A stretch of DNA of 54,469 bases from Candidatus Brevibacterium intestinavium (GTDB lineage Bacteria > Actinomycetota > Actinomycetes > Actinomycetales > Brevibacteriaceae): positions 1-54,469 of the forward strand of contig DWZN01000199.1 of NCBI GenBank assembly GCA_019117545.1. Direction: 5' to 3'. Shown here piece by piece: positions 7,825-16,294 of this stretch. The notes beneath the pieces were generated by a model. It did no database searches. It had not been told where the DNA came from and saw only the letters and a list, made by a program, of their open reading frames with translations. A program made the translations under genes and the position numbers. Every line of letters begins with the position of its first letter. The stretch's first letter is position 1.

Positions 7825-9000
7825 TCACACGCTCCGGTCCGCCGCCTGCGACAGGTAGGCCAGATAACCGCCGTTGATCGAGGTCACGGCGATTCCGTCG
7901 GCCCTCAGCTGTGCGGCGGCCCTGGCCGAACGGATGCCCGCTCGGCAGTAGAGTGCGACACCGACTCCATCAGTGGTCTCTGCCGCGTCGGGCCTCGGCA
8001 GTCGGCTCGGATCGTCGAGCAGATCGGCCATCGGGACGTGGGTGGCGCCGGGCACCATCCCAGCGCTGATCTCATCGTCGTCGCGGACATCGACGAGGGT
8101 CGCCTCCGGCCCCAGCTGCGCCCAGTCGAGCGCCGCCGGTCCCAGATCGCGGCCCTTCGCCTCGCACCTCGGCCCGTGCCCGTCTGCCTGCTCGGACTCG
8201 GATCCGAACGTGTGCTGTGCATAGTCGACGAGATGCGCCCTCAGGTCCGTGACCCGTTCCCTGCCGGGGATCGGTGAGACCGGGATCGTCTCCCACCCGG
8301 CATCGAGGCTGCTGTGGACGGCGACCGCGTTGACCAAGGGGGTGCCGATGCCGGTGAGCATCTTGACCGCCTCCATCGCCATGGCCGAGCCGATGCTGCC
8401 GCACAGCGGCCCGAGGACTCCGGCCACGGAGCAGTCGGGCACGGAACCCGGGGCGGGCACTTCGGGATAGAGATCGCGCAGTGTGGCGCCGCTGCGCGAG
8501 TCGAAGACGGCGACCTGTCCGTCGAAGCCCAGAATCGTGCCCCACACCAGCGGGATCCCGAGGATCTCACAGGCGTCATTGGCCAGGTAGCGAGTCGCGA
8601 AGTTGTCGGTGCCGTCGATGACGATATCGGCCCCGCGCAACAGCTCCAGCGCGTTGTCGGCAGTCAGCAGGACCGGATGGGTGCGGATGTCGACAGAGGA
8701 GTTGATCCCGCTCATGCGTTCCCTGGCGGAGTCGACCTTCCGGGCGCCGACGGCCGCCTCGGTGTGGATGACCTGTCGGTGGAGGTTGCTCAGTTCGACG
8801 ATATCGGGGTCGATCACGGAGATCGTTCCGACGCCGAGGGCCGCAAGGTAGCTCAGCACCGGTGCCCCGAGCCCGCCGGCCCCGATGACGAGCACATGCG
8901 ATTCGAGCAGGGTCGCCTGCGCCGTCTCGCCGAAGCCGGCCAATCGGATCTGGCGGACATAGCGTGCACGGTGGGCAGGATCGAGCCGAGGTTCTGTCAT
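7825..9000 (-). CDS. moeB: MoeB-type adenylyltransferase with C-terminal rhodanese domain
   Basis: Activates the C-terminus of MoaD by adenylylation and probably delivers sulfur to it. The N-terminal E1-like domain (about 1-255) has the nucleotide loop VIGAGGLGAPV and the DGTDNFATRYLAND segment. The C-terminal rhodanese domain (about 290-391) has an active-site cysteine in LYCRAGIRSARAA. The combined form resembles the mycobacterial MoeBR proteins, in contrast to E. coli MoeB, which lacks rhodanese. I chose the ATG at 9000; an ATG at 9009, one base from the moeA2 stop, is equally possible. Neither has a convincing Shine-Dalgarno. Confidence 0.93.
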   Translation of the reverse strand: MTEPRLDPAHRARYVRQIRLAGFGETAQATLLESHVLVIGAGGLGAPVLSYLAALGVGTISVIDPDIVELSNLHRQVIHTEAAVGARKVDSARERMSGINSSVDIRTHPVLLTADNALELLRGADIVIDGTDNFATRYLANDACEILGIPLVWGTILGFDGQVAVFDSRSGATLRDLYPEVPAPGSVPDCSVAGVLGPLCGSIGSAMAMEAVKMLTGIGTPLVNAVAVHSSLDAGWETIPVSPIPGRERVTDLRAHLVDYAQHTFGSESEQADGHGPRCEAKGRDLGPAALDWAQLGPEATLVDVRDDDEISAGMVPGATHVPMADLLDDPSRLPRPDAAETTDGVGVALYCRAGIRSARAAAQLRADGIAVTSINGGYLAYLSQAADRSV

Positions 9001-9010
9001 GTCTCCCATC

Positions 9011-10216
9011 CTAGTTCGGTCGAATCCGGCCGCTTGTGCAGTCCAGGTACTCGATGACGCTCCCGGCCGGGGTCTCGCCGGTGCCCTGCGGAATGCGGAT
9101 GATGACATCGGCGGCGGCGAAGTCGCGCAGACGCGACCGGGCGGCCGCGGCGATCTCTCCCGTGTCGGTGAACCCGCCGGGACGGAAGGTCACAGCCTTC
9201 TCATGCCGGGCGGGTCCGAGGCCGGCGCAGATTCCCTTCTTCCACCGACTGCGCAGCGGTCGGCCGACCAGCAGGGATCGGGCGAACAGGTGGAAGGCGA
9301 GGAACGCCCCCTGCGGGGTGCCGGGAAAGTGCAGCATCGGCACAGTGCCGAAGCGCCCGTGGCCCTGCGGGGACCCCGGACGCATGCCCACCCGGGCGAA
9401 GGTCGAGTGCTCCGATTCGAGGGCCTGCCGCACGACCTCGAAGGCACCGGCGCTGATCCCGCCGGTGGTGAGCACGAGATCGACCTCGTCCTCCATTCCG
9501 TTCAGCAGTCCCAGCAGCTGATCCGGCTCGTCGCCGCAGATCGCTTCGCTGACCTCGACGCCGGTCGCTGACAGTGCGGAGACGAGCATCGGCAGGTTCG
9601 AATTGAAGATCGTCGGCCCGGTCGCCTCGGCGGCGTGGGCGCGCAGTTCGTCACCGGTGACGATCACACCGACTCGGGCGGCGGCGATCACCTCGACCTC
9701 TTCGATCCCGAGCATGATGAGCGTGCCGACCCCGGCCGACGTCAGCCGGGCCCCGGCGGCCACGACGACCTCGCCGCCGGCGATGTCCTCCCCCACCGCA
9801 CGGATGTTCCAGCCGTCGCGGGCGGTCTCGGGCACGGAGGCGAGACGGATCGTCGACGGGGCCGGGCCGGTCGGTTCCGCATCGGTGAGCTCAACGGGCA
9901 CGACCGCCTCGGCGGCGGTGGGCACCGGGGCTCCCGTCATCACACGCACGGCGCATCCCGGCGACAGCGGTGCGGATTCGTGTCCGGCGGGGGTGTCACC
10001 GACGACGGTGATCTCCTCTCCGCGTCCGGCCGCTGCCACGGCCGCCTCGTCGAGGGCGAATCCGTCCATCGCCGAGGTGGGGAACTCCGGTACGGGACGG
10101 ACGGCGACGATGTCGGCGCTGACGGTGCGCCCGATCGCCTCGTGTGCGGCCACGACTTCGGTGCGGCGGGCGGGTGCCAGATCGGCGATGAGCTCGGAGT
10201 AGTCCTCTGGATCCAC
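9011..10216 (-). CDS. moeA: Molybdopterin molybdenumtransferase MoeA (copy 2)
   Basis: A 401-residue MoeA paralogue, well diverged from copy 1. It keeps the N-terminal FPTSAMDGFALDEAA motif, the VMTGAPVPTAAEAVVP segment, VIVTGDELRA and VLTTGGISAGAFE. The GTG start has AAGGA five bases upstream. It is followed at once by moeB and converges with moaA-moaD. Pairs of moeA genes are common in actinomycetes; what separates the two is not established from sequence. One may serve a subset of molybdoenzymes, or tungsten, but this is speculation. Confidence 0.93.
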   Translation of the reverse strand: MDPEDYSELIADLAPARRTEVVAAHEAIGRTVSADIVAVRPVPEFPTSAMDGFALDEAAVAAAGRGEEITVVGDTPAGHESAPLSPGCAVRVMTGAPVPTAAEAVVPVELTDAEPTGPAPSTIRLASVPETARDGWNIRAVGEDIAGGEVVVAAGARLTSAGVGTLIMLGIEEVEVIAAARVGVIVTGDELRAHAAEATGPTIFNSNLPMLVSALSATGVEVSEAICGDEPDQLLGLLNGMEDEVDLVLTTGGISAGAFEVVRQALESEHSTFARVGMRPGSPQGHGRFGTVPMLHFPGTPQGAFLAFHLFARSLLVGRPLRSRWKKGICAGLGPARHEKAVTFRPGGFTDTGEIAAAARSRLRDFAAADVIIRIPQGTGETPAGSVIEYLDCTSGRIRPN

Positions 10217-10301
10217 TGATGTCCTTCCTTCGCTTCGATCCTACGCGTCACGCCGAGCGGGGTGATCGCCGCTTCGCCTGCGCTCGTCTACAGTGTGCAT
10301 C

Positions 10302-11150
10302 GTGGACAACGAGCATGCGCAATCAGCCGAGACCGCACGACACGGGCTGATGACCTGGGAAGCGGCCGCGACCGCCCTGCTGGCACTGTCAGCCGTCGTC
10401 CTCTTCGGTGTGGGGACGACTTTTCCCGAGGCCCGGGCCTATGGGTACGTCCCGATGCTGCTGGGCCTCGCGGTGGCGTGGAGCAGGAACCGGCGGTTCG
10501 CGCGGGATCTGTCCATCATCGCCGCCTGCCTCGGACTGATCTCGGCGATCTCGGTCGAAGCCGACATCTCATGGACGAACATCGTCCGGATGGGTCTCGT
10601 GCTCTCGACGGTCGTCATCGGACCGTGGCTGGTCACCCGGTATGTCTTCGCCGACCGCACGATCGTGTTCCCGCGCAGACGCGGGCGACCGTGGTCACGC
10701 CTCGAGTGGGGATGGCTGGCCTTCGTCGTCATCACTGCGTGGGTCGTCCTGCCGCAGTACTTCCTGCGCACCGGGGTCTATCTGAATTGGCCGCCGATCA
10801 CCGGGTGGTCGGAGATCCTGCGACTGTTCTTCGGGGTCAACGCCGTGGGCATCTGGGACGAACTGTTCTTCATCTGCACCGTCTTCGCCCTGCTGCGCAA
10901 GCATTTCCCGTTCTGGACCGCGAACGTGTTCACTTCGATCATCTTCGTGTCGTTCCTGTGGGAGCTCGGCTACCGTTCGATCGGGCCGCTGCTGACCATT
11001 CCCTTCGCCCTGGCCCAGGCGTTCATCTTCACCCGCACGAAGTCTCTGCCCTATACGATCACGGTGCATCTGCTCTTCGATGCCCTCGTCTTCCTCACCA
11101 TCGTCCATGCCCACCACCCGCAGGCGCTGCCCATCTTCTTCGGCGTCTGA
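10302..11150 (+). CDS. CPBP/CAAX-protease-like integral membrane protein, motifs degenerate
   Basis: About 282 residues with around eight hydrophobic segments. The region GVNAVGIWDELFFI...LLR (about residue 180) and the late HLLFDALVF resemble motifs 1 and 3 of CPBP intramembrane proteases (EExxxR and HxxxN/D), but the first glutamate pair is DE, the arginine is displaced, and no clear FxxxH motif is seen. It may be an inactive relative. The start is taken as GTG at 10302 because TACAGT (10289-10294) lies seven bases upstream, as expected for a leaderless transcript; GTG at 10293 is the alternative. Function unknown. Confidence 0.75.
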   Translation: MDNEHAQSAETARHGLMTWEAAATALLALSAVVLFGVGTTFPEARAYGYVPMLLGLAVAWSRNRRFARDLSIIAACLGLISAISVEADISWTNIVRMGLVLSTVVIGPWLVTRYVFADRTIVFPRRRGRPWSRLEWGWLAFVVITAWVVLPQYFLRTGVYLNWPPITGWSEILRLFFGVNAVGIWDELFFICTVFALLRKHFPFWTANVFTSIIFVSFLWELGYRSIGPLLTIPFALAQAFIFTRTKSLPYTITVHLLFDALVFLTIVHAHHPQALPIFFGV

Positions 11151-11337
11151 GTATGGCGTCTGAGCGCGAGCCCGAGCGCGGCGTCCCTGCGCGTACCCGG
11201 CATCTCCTGCAGTTCCCAGCGCCCCTGACCCGCGCTGACTATTCACCCCGCGGCAGCGCTCTGCAGCGGCACTGGCGGTCAGGGATGCTGAAGCGGAGCC
11301 TGGATCTGAGGGCCGGACGAGTGCTCACAGGCACAGA

Positions 11338-11369
11338 AAGCCCCTCGAACCCGATTGGTCGAGGGGCTT
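11338..11369. terminator. Bidirectional hairpin between CPBP and POT genes
   Basis: Perfect 11-bp stem AAGCCCCTCGA / TCGAGGGGCTT with a 10-base loop. It lies in the 270-base gap between two convergent genes and can end transcription from both sides, with a short T stretch only on the minus-strand side. The rest of that gap (11151-11337) shows only two copies of GGCGTCTGAG near the CPBP stop. Confidence 0.7.
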
Positions 11370-11420
11370 CCCAGCGTCCCCGCAGCCGTTCCCAGGCGGG
11401 CGAGCGGCAGGGCCGCCGCC

Positions 11421-12890
11421 TCAGCGGATGCCGCGCAGCAGCTTGAGCATCGGTTTGGTCAGCGTCAGGGCCAGCAGACCCAGCACCACCGAGGCACCAC
11501 CGATCGACGTCCAGTACGGGATCTGGTTCTCAGCGGAGAAGTACCCGCCGAGCACCCCCGACAGAGCCGTGCCGACACCCGAGGCGAGGAAGAAGACGGC
11601 GATCATCTGCGACTGGAACACCTTCGGCGAGACCTTCGTCGAGAACGACAGGCCCACCGGGGAGATGAGCAGCTCACCGAAGACGAAGACCGCGAGGATG
11701 AGTGCGACCCAGAGCAGCGGAGTCTCGTTCGCCCCCGCATCGGCATAGGGCAGGAACATGAGGAAACCGATGCCGATGAAGACCAAGGACAGTCCGGCCT
11801 TGACCGGGGTCGAGATCTGCTTCGGTCCCAGCTTCATCCACATGGTCGCGAACAGCGGAGCGAAGATGATGACGAACATCGCCGGAATCAGCTGGATCCA
11901 GTTGATCGGCATCTCCCACCCGAAGATCGAGCGATTGAGCTGGGTGTCGGAGTAGACGGTGAGCACACCGAAGATCTGCTGGTACATCGACCAGAAGACC
12001 ACGCTGGTGAGGAAGAACGGGATGAAGGCGAGCACGCGGGAGCGCTCTTCGGTGTTCGTCTGCGGCGAGGTGTACATGACGATGATGTAGCACGCTGCCG
12101 CTGCCGCGGAGATGCCGGCGATCCACCAGTCGATGTTGTCGGGGTTGACCACCTTCGTCATCCACAGCACGATCGCGAGAACGACGACGGCGACAACGGC
12201 GACGATGAACAGGTAGAGCTTCGACTTCGGCAGCGGGTTGACCGCGGTCCGGGACTCGGGCGGCAGGTTCTTGCGACCGGTGACATAGATGATCAGTCCC
12301 AGAGCCATGCCGACCGCGGCGGCGCCGAAGCCGTAGTGGAAGCCGATCTCCTTCTGCAGGATGCCGGTGATCAGCGGCCCGAACATGGCACCGATGTTCA
12401 CGCCCATGTAGAAGATCGTGAAGCCGGCGTCTCGCCGGGGGTCCTTCTCGTCGTAGAGTTCACCGACCAGGGCTGAGGCGTTGGCCTTGAGACCGCCTGA
12501 GCCCAGCGCCACGAGGATGAGTCCGAGGGCGACTCCCCCGAACCCCGGCACGAGCGCGAGGCAGATGTGGCCGATCATGATGATGATCGCCGAGTAGAAG
12601 AGCACCTTCTCGGCTCCGGCCAGTCGGTCGGCGACCCACGCGCCGAGGATCGTGGCCAGGAAGACCGCACCCCCGTATGCGCCGACGATGCCCACGGCTG
12701 TGCCCTTGTCCAGGCCCAGTCCGCCGTTCGTGACACTGAAGTAGAGGTAGATGGCGAGGATGCCATTCATCCCGTAGTAGGAGAACCGCTCCCACAGTTC
12801 CAGGCTGAACAGCTGCATGAGTGGAAGGGGATGTCCGAAGAATCGAGTGTCGTTTCGGACTGCCTCGGTCGTCGAGGTGCTTGAAGACAT
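11421..12890 (-). CDS. POT-family proton-dependent di/tripeptide transporter
   Basis: Proton-coupled uptake of short peptides (PTR2/DtpT family) in the cytoplasmic membrane. 489 residues, about 14 hydrophobic segments. The N-terminal signature SLELWERFSYYGMNGILA contains the ExxERFxYY proton/peptide motif; the second POT signature appears as FTIFYMGVNIGAMFGP. Length matches the family. The start at 12890 has GGAAAG nine bases upstream; an in-frame upstream ATG would add 17 poorly conserved residues. Single gene with its own promoter region and a downstream hairpin. Confidence 0.93.
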   Translation of the reverse strand: MSSSTSTTEAVRNDTRFFGHPLPLMQLFSLELWERFSYYGMNGILAIYLYFSVTNGGLGLDKGTAVGIVGAYGGAVFLATILGAWVADRLAGAEKVLFYSAIIIMIGHICLALVPGFGGVALGLILVALGSGGLKANASALVGELYDEKDPRRDAGFTIFYMGVNIGAMFGPLITGILQKEIGFHYGFGAAAVGMALGLIIYVTGRKNLPPESRTAVNPLPKSKLYLFIVAVVAVVVLAIVLWMTKVVNPDNIDWWIAGISAAAAACYIIVMYTSPQTNTEERSRVLAFIPFFLTSVVFWSMYQQIFGVLTVYSDTQLNRSIFGWEMPINWIQLIPAMFVIIFAPLFATMWMKLGPKQISTPVKAGLSLVFIGIGFLMFLPYADAGANETPLLWVALILAVFVFGELLISPVGLSFSTKVSPKVFQSQMIAVFFLASGVGTALSGVLGGYFSAENQIPYWTSIGGASVVLGLLALTLTKPMLKLLRGIR

Positions 12891-12915
12891 TGTGAGCTTT
12901 CCGTAGTGGTGTGAG

Positions 12916-12962
12916 AGCACACATCTCGTGGTGTGCTTCACGATGGACCAGCGCAGATCCTA
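12916..12962 (-). promoter_or_regulatory. Predicted promoter and leader inverted repeat of the POT transporter
   Basis: TAGGAT (12957-12962, minus strand) is a good -10 hexamer, with TGTGAC 18 bases upstream as a weak -35. A perfect inverted repeat AGCACAC-N8-GTGTGCT (12916-12937) lies in the predicted 5' leader, between promoter and start codon. It could be an operator or an RNA hairpin; nothing in the sequence decides. Confidence 0.35.
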
Positions 12963-13037
12963 CTCTTCGCCGCACCTGCGGTCACACGAATCGGCGGCTG
13001 GGACAAGGCGTCCCAGAAAGCGGGAATCGACCGTGAT

Positions 13038-14351
13038 TCAGGTCTCCTGTTCGCCGTCGATGACGGCTCTGCTCTCCTGCTTGGAACCTCGGTGTCCTGA
13101 GCCTCTGCCGCGCGGTCGGAAGGCGACGACGAGGTTGAGCACGCCGGCGATGAGGACCACCGTCGAGGCGGCCACCGGCACGGCCATCGCTGTGGCCGTT
13201 CCCTCCACGTCGGCGAGGACGCCGTTGATCGCCGAGGACACCGACTGGCCGACGATGATGGCCGAACCGGCCATCGACATCACCGTCGCCGAACGTCCCC
13301 GCGGGGCCCGTTCGGCCGCGAGGCTGAACAGCGTCACAAGGCTCGGCCCGATGGCCGAGCCCATCAGCAGCAGTGCGACGACGATGATCGGCAGGGATTC
13401 CGTCGAGGCCAGGAGCAGCGATCCGATGACCATGATCGGTGAGAAGCACAGCAGCCGGGCCCACAGGGTGAACGATGAGGGGAAGGCCGCCACCGAGATG
13501 GCCACCACCGCCGACCCGATGCCCATGACGCCGTAGATGAGTCCGGCCTCCTCGGGGCGGCCGATGTCATTGGTCAGCGCCGTCAGTGCCGTCAGTGTCG
13601 ATCCGAACACCATGCCGACCCCGAAGACGCCGAGGACGACGACGAAGACGCCGCCGGTGAACATGTCCTTCGCCGGGGCCCGTTCGTCGAGTTCGGCCGA
13701 TCCGCCTGCCGCCCGGGCTCGACCGGTCGGGTGCAGGGCGAATCCGGAGACGAAGACCATGGTCATGACGATGGCCCCGATGATCGGCGCGACCGGATTG
13801 AAGAACGTGGCGAGGAGTCCGACGAGGAAGGGGCCGAACACGAAGATGACCTCGTCGGCGGCGGATTCGTAAGCCATGGTCCCGTTGAGGACCTTCGGTC
13901 TGCGCGACGGTGGGAGCGCGGTCAGGACGATGTCGACCAGCCGGGAGCGCGACAGCGGCGCCACCTGTGGGGAGGTGGCCCCGATCGCGAACGCGGCGAT
14001 GAAGACGACGATGTCGGGCAGCGGGCTGAACACCACCCAGGCCATGAACGCCAGAGCCAGGCAGTTGAGGAGACCGACGACGAGCAGAACATAGCGTTGG
14101 CCCCAGCGGTCGGCGGCCGCCCCGATGAAGGAGCCGAACAGTGCGGTGCCCAGGCCCACCATGGCGGAGTTGATCCCGCCGAGGCTGAGCGAGCCGCGTC
14201 CGGCGACGACGAGGGTCAGCACCCCGACGACGATCATGGCGAAGGGCATGCGAGCGATGAATGCGATCGGGAAATAGCTGCGGCCGACGACCGAGAACAG
14301 GGTCGGTTCGCTGCCAGTGCCTGCGGTGGTGCGAGTGCTGTTGTCTGTCAT
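13038..14351 (-). CDS. Major facilitator superfamily transporter, exporter-like
   Basis: 437 residues with about twelve hydrophobic segments. The loop between helices 2 and 3 reads GAAADRWGQRYVLL, a good MFS motif A (GxxxDRxGxR). The central cytoplasmic loop is long and charged, and the C-terminus is a hydrophilic Arg/Gly-rich tail. Substrate unknown; the build is that of a drug or metabolite exporter. It is monocistronic in the visible context, with a long upstream region that holds a perfect 14-bp palindrome. No Shine-Dalgarno is close to the ATG; GGAGGAG lies about 15 bases away, so the start is slightly uncertain. Confidence 0.85.
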   Translation of the reverse strand: MTDNSTRTTAGTGSEPTLFSVVGRSYFPIAFIARMPFAMIVVGVLTLVVAGRGSLSLGGINSAMVGLGTALFGSFIGAAADRWGQRYVLLVVGLLNCLALAFMAWVVFSPLPDIVVFIAAFAIGATSPQVAPLSRSRLVDIVLTALPPSRRPKVLNGTMAYESAADEVIFVFGPFLVGLLATFFNPVAPIIGAIVMTMVFVSGFALHPTGRARAAGGSAELDERAPAKDMFTGGVFVVVLGVFGVGMVFGSTLTALTALTNDIGRPEEAGLIYGVMGIGSAVVAISVAAFPSSFTLWARLLCFSPIMVIGSLLLASTESLPIIVVALLLMGSAIGPSLVTLFSLAAERAPRGRSATVMSMAGSAIIVGQSVSSAINGVLADVEGTATAMAVPVAASTVVLIAGVLNLVVAFRPRGRGSGHRGSKQESRAVIDGEQET

Positions 14352-14441
14352 ACCAATCCAGTTTCTCCTCCCGACAGTGCGGGAGACCGTGCCGCCGTGG
14401 TGACCTGGATCAAATCACTCGGTAGATGCACTGCGTTGTTC

Positions 14442-14455
14442 GGACCGATCGGTCC
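14442..14455. promoter_or_regulatory. Perfect 14-bp palindrome, candidate operator
   Basis: GGACCGATCGGTCC lies 91 bases upstream of the MFS start and 155 bases upstream of the divergent holin-family gene. It has no loop, so it is more like a dimeric-repressor operator (TetR-like size) than a terminator. No regulator gene is adjacent. Confidence 0.4.
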
Positions 14456-14609
14456 TGCTTTCAGGCTACTGGGTTTGCCCGCCCGATTCGAGTCGAACTC
14501 GCCCCCTGCCGCGCCGGGAGCCCCTCGGCACTCGCCCGGTCGTCGGCACAGACCTCATTCCCATCCCCGACTCAGTGAGAACGCAGATCGGTCTGGGAAG
14601 ATGAGAGCT

Positions 14610-15029
14610 ATGAATTTCACCTCTCGAGTCGTCGTCAACGCATGCGCGATCTGGGTGGCGTCCTGGATTCTGCCCGGCGTGACGATCACAGGGAACCAGC
14701 TCGTCGAGGACCAGACCGGGCCGATCCCGGCGATGATCATCTCCTACCTCGTCATCGGACTCATCTTCGGACTGGCCAACGCCTTCATCAAACCGATCCT
14801 CAGCTTCGTCTCCGCCCCGATCACCTGCCTGACCTTGGGGCTGTTCTCGATCGTGATCAATGCGCTGATGCTGGCTCTGACGAGCTGGCTCAGCGGGTTC
14901 ACTCCCTTCCAATTCACCATCGACTCGTTCTTCTTCTCCGCCATCTTCGCCGCGATCATCGTCTCGATCGTCTCGGCTCTCCTCGGATGGCTGGCACCCG
15001 AGCGAAGCGCGGAATCGAACCGGAGATGA
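14610..15029 (+). CDS. Phage-holin-family (4-TM) membrane protein
   Basis: 139 residues with four hydrophobic segments: VVVNACAIWVASWILPGVTI, an IISYLVIGLIFGLANAFIKP helix, LTLGLFSIVINALMLALTSWL, and FFSAIFAAIIVSIVSALLGW. The xxNAFIKPIL...P.....TLGLFxxVINAxML pattern is the hallmark of the actinobacterial 'phage holin family protein' (superfamily IV-like). These are chromosomal proteins of unknown role; no lysis gene or other phage gene is nearby. ATG at 14610 has GGGAAG nine bases upstream; ATG at 14601 is the alternative. Confidence 0.85.
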   Translation: MNFTSRVVVNACAIWVASWILPGVTITGNQLVEDQTGPIPAMIISYLVIGLIFGLANAFIKPILSFVSAPITCLTLGLFSIVINALMLALTSWLSGFTPFQFTIDSFFFSAIFAAIIVSIVSALLGWLAPERSAESNRR

Positions 15030-15103
15030 GCAAAGTTCTCTACGCGATGTAGACTGGGCGCAGAGTGTCAGCGTGACCACCAGAAGCATTGTCGGAGGAG
15101 ACC

Positions 15104-15334
15104 ATGTCCAATACTGCCGCTACGAAGCGAACCCGCAACTCAGCATCCTTCGGAGACGTCATCGTCTTCATCATCGCGTTCGTTCTCTTCCTGTTCGGCC
15201 TCTACCTGTTCGGGGCGGCGTTCTCCTCGCCCGAAGGCACCGAGTTCTGGGTGTTCTGGGGCGGCCTGCTCGCCTCCTGCTTCGCCTTCCTCGTCCCGAT
15301 GATCTATCAGTGGGTCCGTGACCCGCGCCCCTGA
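15104..15334 (+). CDS. Small membrane protein, two hydrophobic segments
   Basis: 76 residues with a polar N-terminus and two hydrophobic stretches, VIVFIIAFVLFLFGLYLFG (about 19-37) and FWVFWGGLLASCFAFLVPMI (about 47-66), then a short charged tail. The strong ribosome-binding site GGAGGAG sits five bases from the ATG. It follows the holin-family gene by 74 bases and is closed by a strong hairpin. I do not recognise the family; reality as a gene is supported by the ribosome-binding site and the membrane profile. Confidence 0.75.
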   Translation: MSNTAATKRTRNSASFGDVIVFIIAFVLFLFGLYLFGAAFSSPEGTEFWVFWGGLLASCFAFLVPMIYQWVRDPRP

Positions 15335-15350
15335 TCCAGCCGTTGATCGA

Positions 15351-15383
15351 CAGGGCCGTTGCGCTTGATGCGCAGCGGCCCTG
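15351..15383. terminator. Strong bidirectional hairpin
   Basis: A 14-bp stem, CAGGGCCGTTGCGC / GCGCAGCGGCCCTG with one G-U pair and a 5-base loop, lies between the convergent small membrane gene and the hydrolase gene. No long T tract follows on either strand. Confidence 0.7.
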
Positions 15384-15411
15384 AATCGTCTCCCACCCGT
15401 TTCTGACCCGA

Positions 15412-16281
15412 TCAGCCCCGTTTCGCTGAGAAGCCCATGATCGCCGAGGCGGCTTCGGCCGACCGCTCGTAGTGCACGAGGTGACCGACTCCGGCCAGTT
15501 CGACGAGTTCGGCCTCGGGAAGCCGGGAGACGAAGTCACGAGTGGGTCCGATGGGAGCGATCGAGTCTCGGTCGCCGGCGATGACGAGCACCGGCATGGT
15601 CAGCTCGGCGGCCACCTCGGTGACGGTGTGCGCGATGGAGGTCGCATAGGCCTGTGCCAGGGACTGCCGGTCGGCGAATGACGAGAAGTGCCGGTCGTGC
15701 TGATCGTGGACATAGCGTCGCAGACCGGCATCCGACGTCGTCGCCATCACTTCGCTCATGGCCCGCACGATCAGCCTGTTGCTCAGCAGCGCCCGTCCGG
15801 GGCGTTCGGGCAGGCGCGCACCGAGCGAATAGTAGACCCGGGTGAGCGCGGTGAGGAACCGGGCCGAACCCTCCAGGGCCGGACTGGTGATCGGATTGAT
15901 GAGGACGAGCTCGGGAACTGCTTCGGGGTGGGAGGCGGCCAGGTGGCTGACGAGGATCGAGCCGAAGGAGTGGCCGACCACGATCGGCTTCGCCTGCCGC
16001 TGCCGGCCGATCTCGGTGCCGAGCGCGAACAGGTAGTCGACGAATGACCTCAGCCCGGATCCCGACTCCAAGGGCGGGGTGCGACCGAAGCCGGGCAGGT
16101 CGGGGACGATGACCTCCCGGTCGCGGATGTCTCCGGCGATCAGGTCCATCCCGTGATGGTCTCCGCGGAACCCGTGCACCATGAGAAGCGGGCGGCGTTC
16201 GGGATCTCCGGGATAGACCCAGGCGGCAGTGATGTGGCAGCCGAGTCGCAGTTCGATTCGGTGAGAGGGCCTCGTCCTCAC
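15412..16281 (-). CDS. Alpha/beta hydrolase
   Basis: 289-residue alpha/beta-fold hydrolase. The visible triad is Ser in the nucleophile elbow VVGHSFGSI, Asp in VIAGDRDSIAP and His in LAGVGHLVHYE; the oxyanion-side loop is MVHGFRGDHHG. It has a lid insertion in the middle. The substrate is unknown; esterases and C-C hydrolases share this pattern. The likely start is a GTG at 16281, 13 bases after the stress-protein stop, without a clear ribosome-binding site; earlier in-frame codons overlap the upstream gene. Probably co-transcribed with the stress protein. Confidence 0.85.
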   Translation of the reverse strand: MRTRPSHRIELRLGCHITAAWVYPGDPERRPLLMVHGFRGDHHGMDLIAGDIRDREVIVPDLPGFGRTPPLESGSGLRSFVDYLFALGTEIGRQRQAKPIVVGHSFGSILVSHLAASHPEAVPELVLINPITSPALEGSARFLTALTRVYYSLGARLPERPGRALLSNRLIVRAMSEVMATTSDAGLRRYVHDQHDRHFSSFADRQSLAQAYATSIAHTVTEVAAELTMPVLVIAGDRDSIAPIGPTRDFVSRLPEAELVELAGVGHLVHYERSAEAASAIMGFSAKRG

Positions 16282-16294
16282 GATTTCGGCGCGC

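Noticed and set aside
10262..11446. 394-residue plus-strand frame over the CPBP gene
   Set aside because: Arg/His-rich shadow frame; the hydrophobic frame at 10302-11150 is clearly the coding one.
13731..14609. Long N-terminal extension in frame with the holin-family protein
   Set aside because: It is antisense to the MFS gene and very acidic; homology and ribosome-binding site place the true start at 14610.
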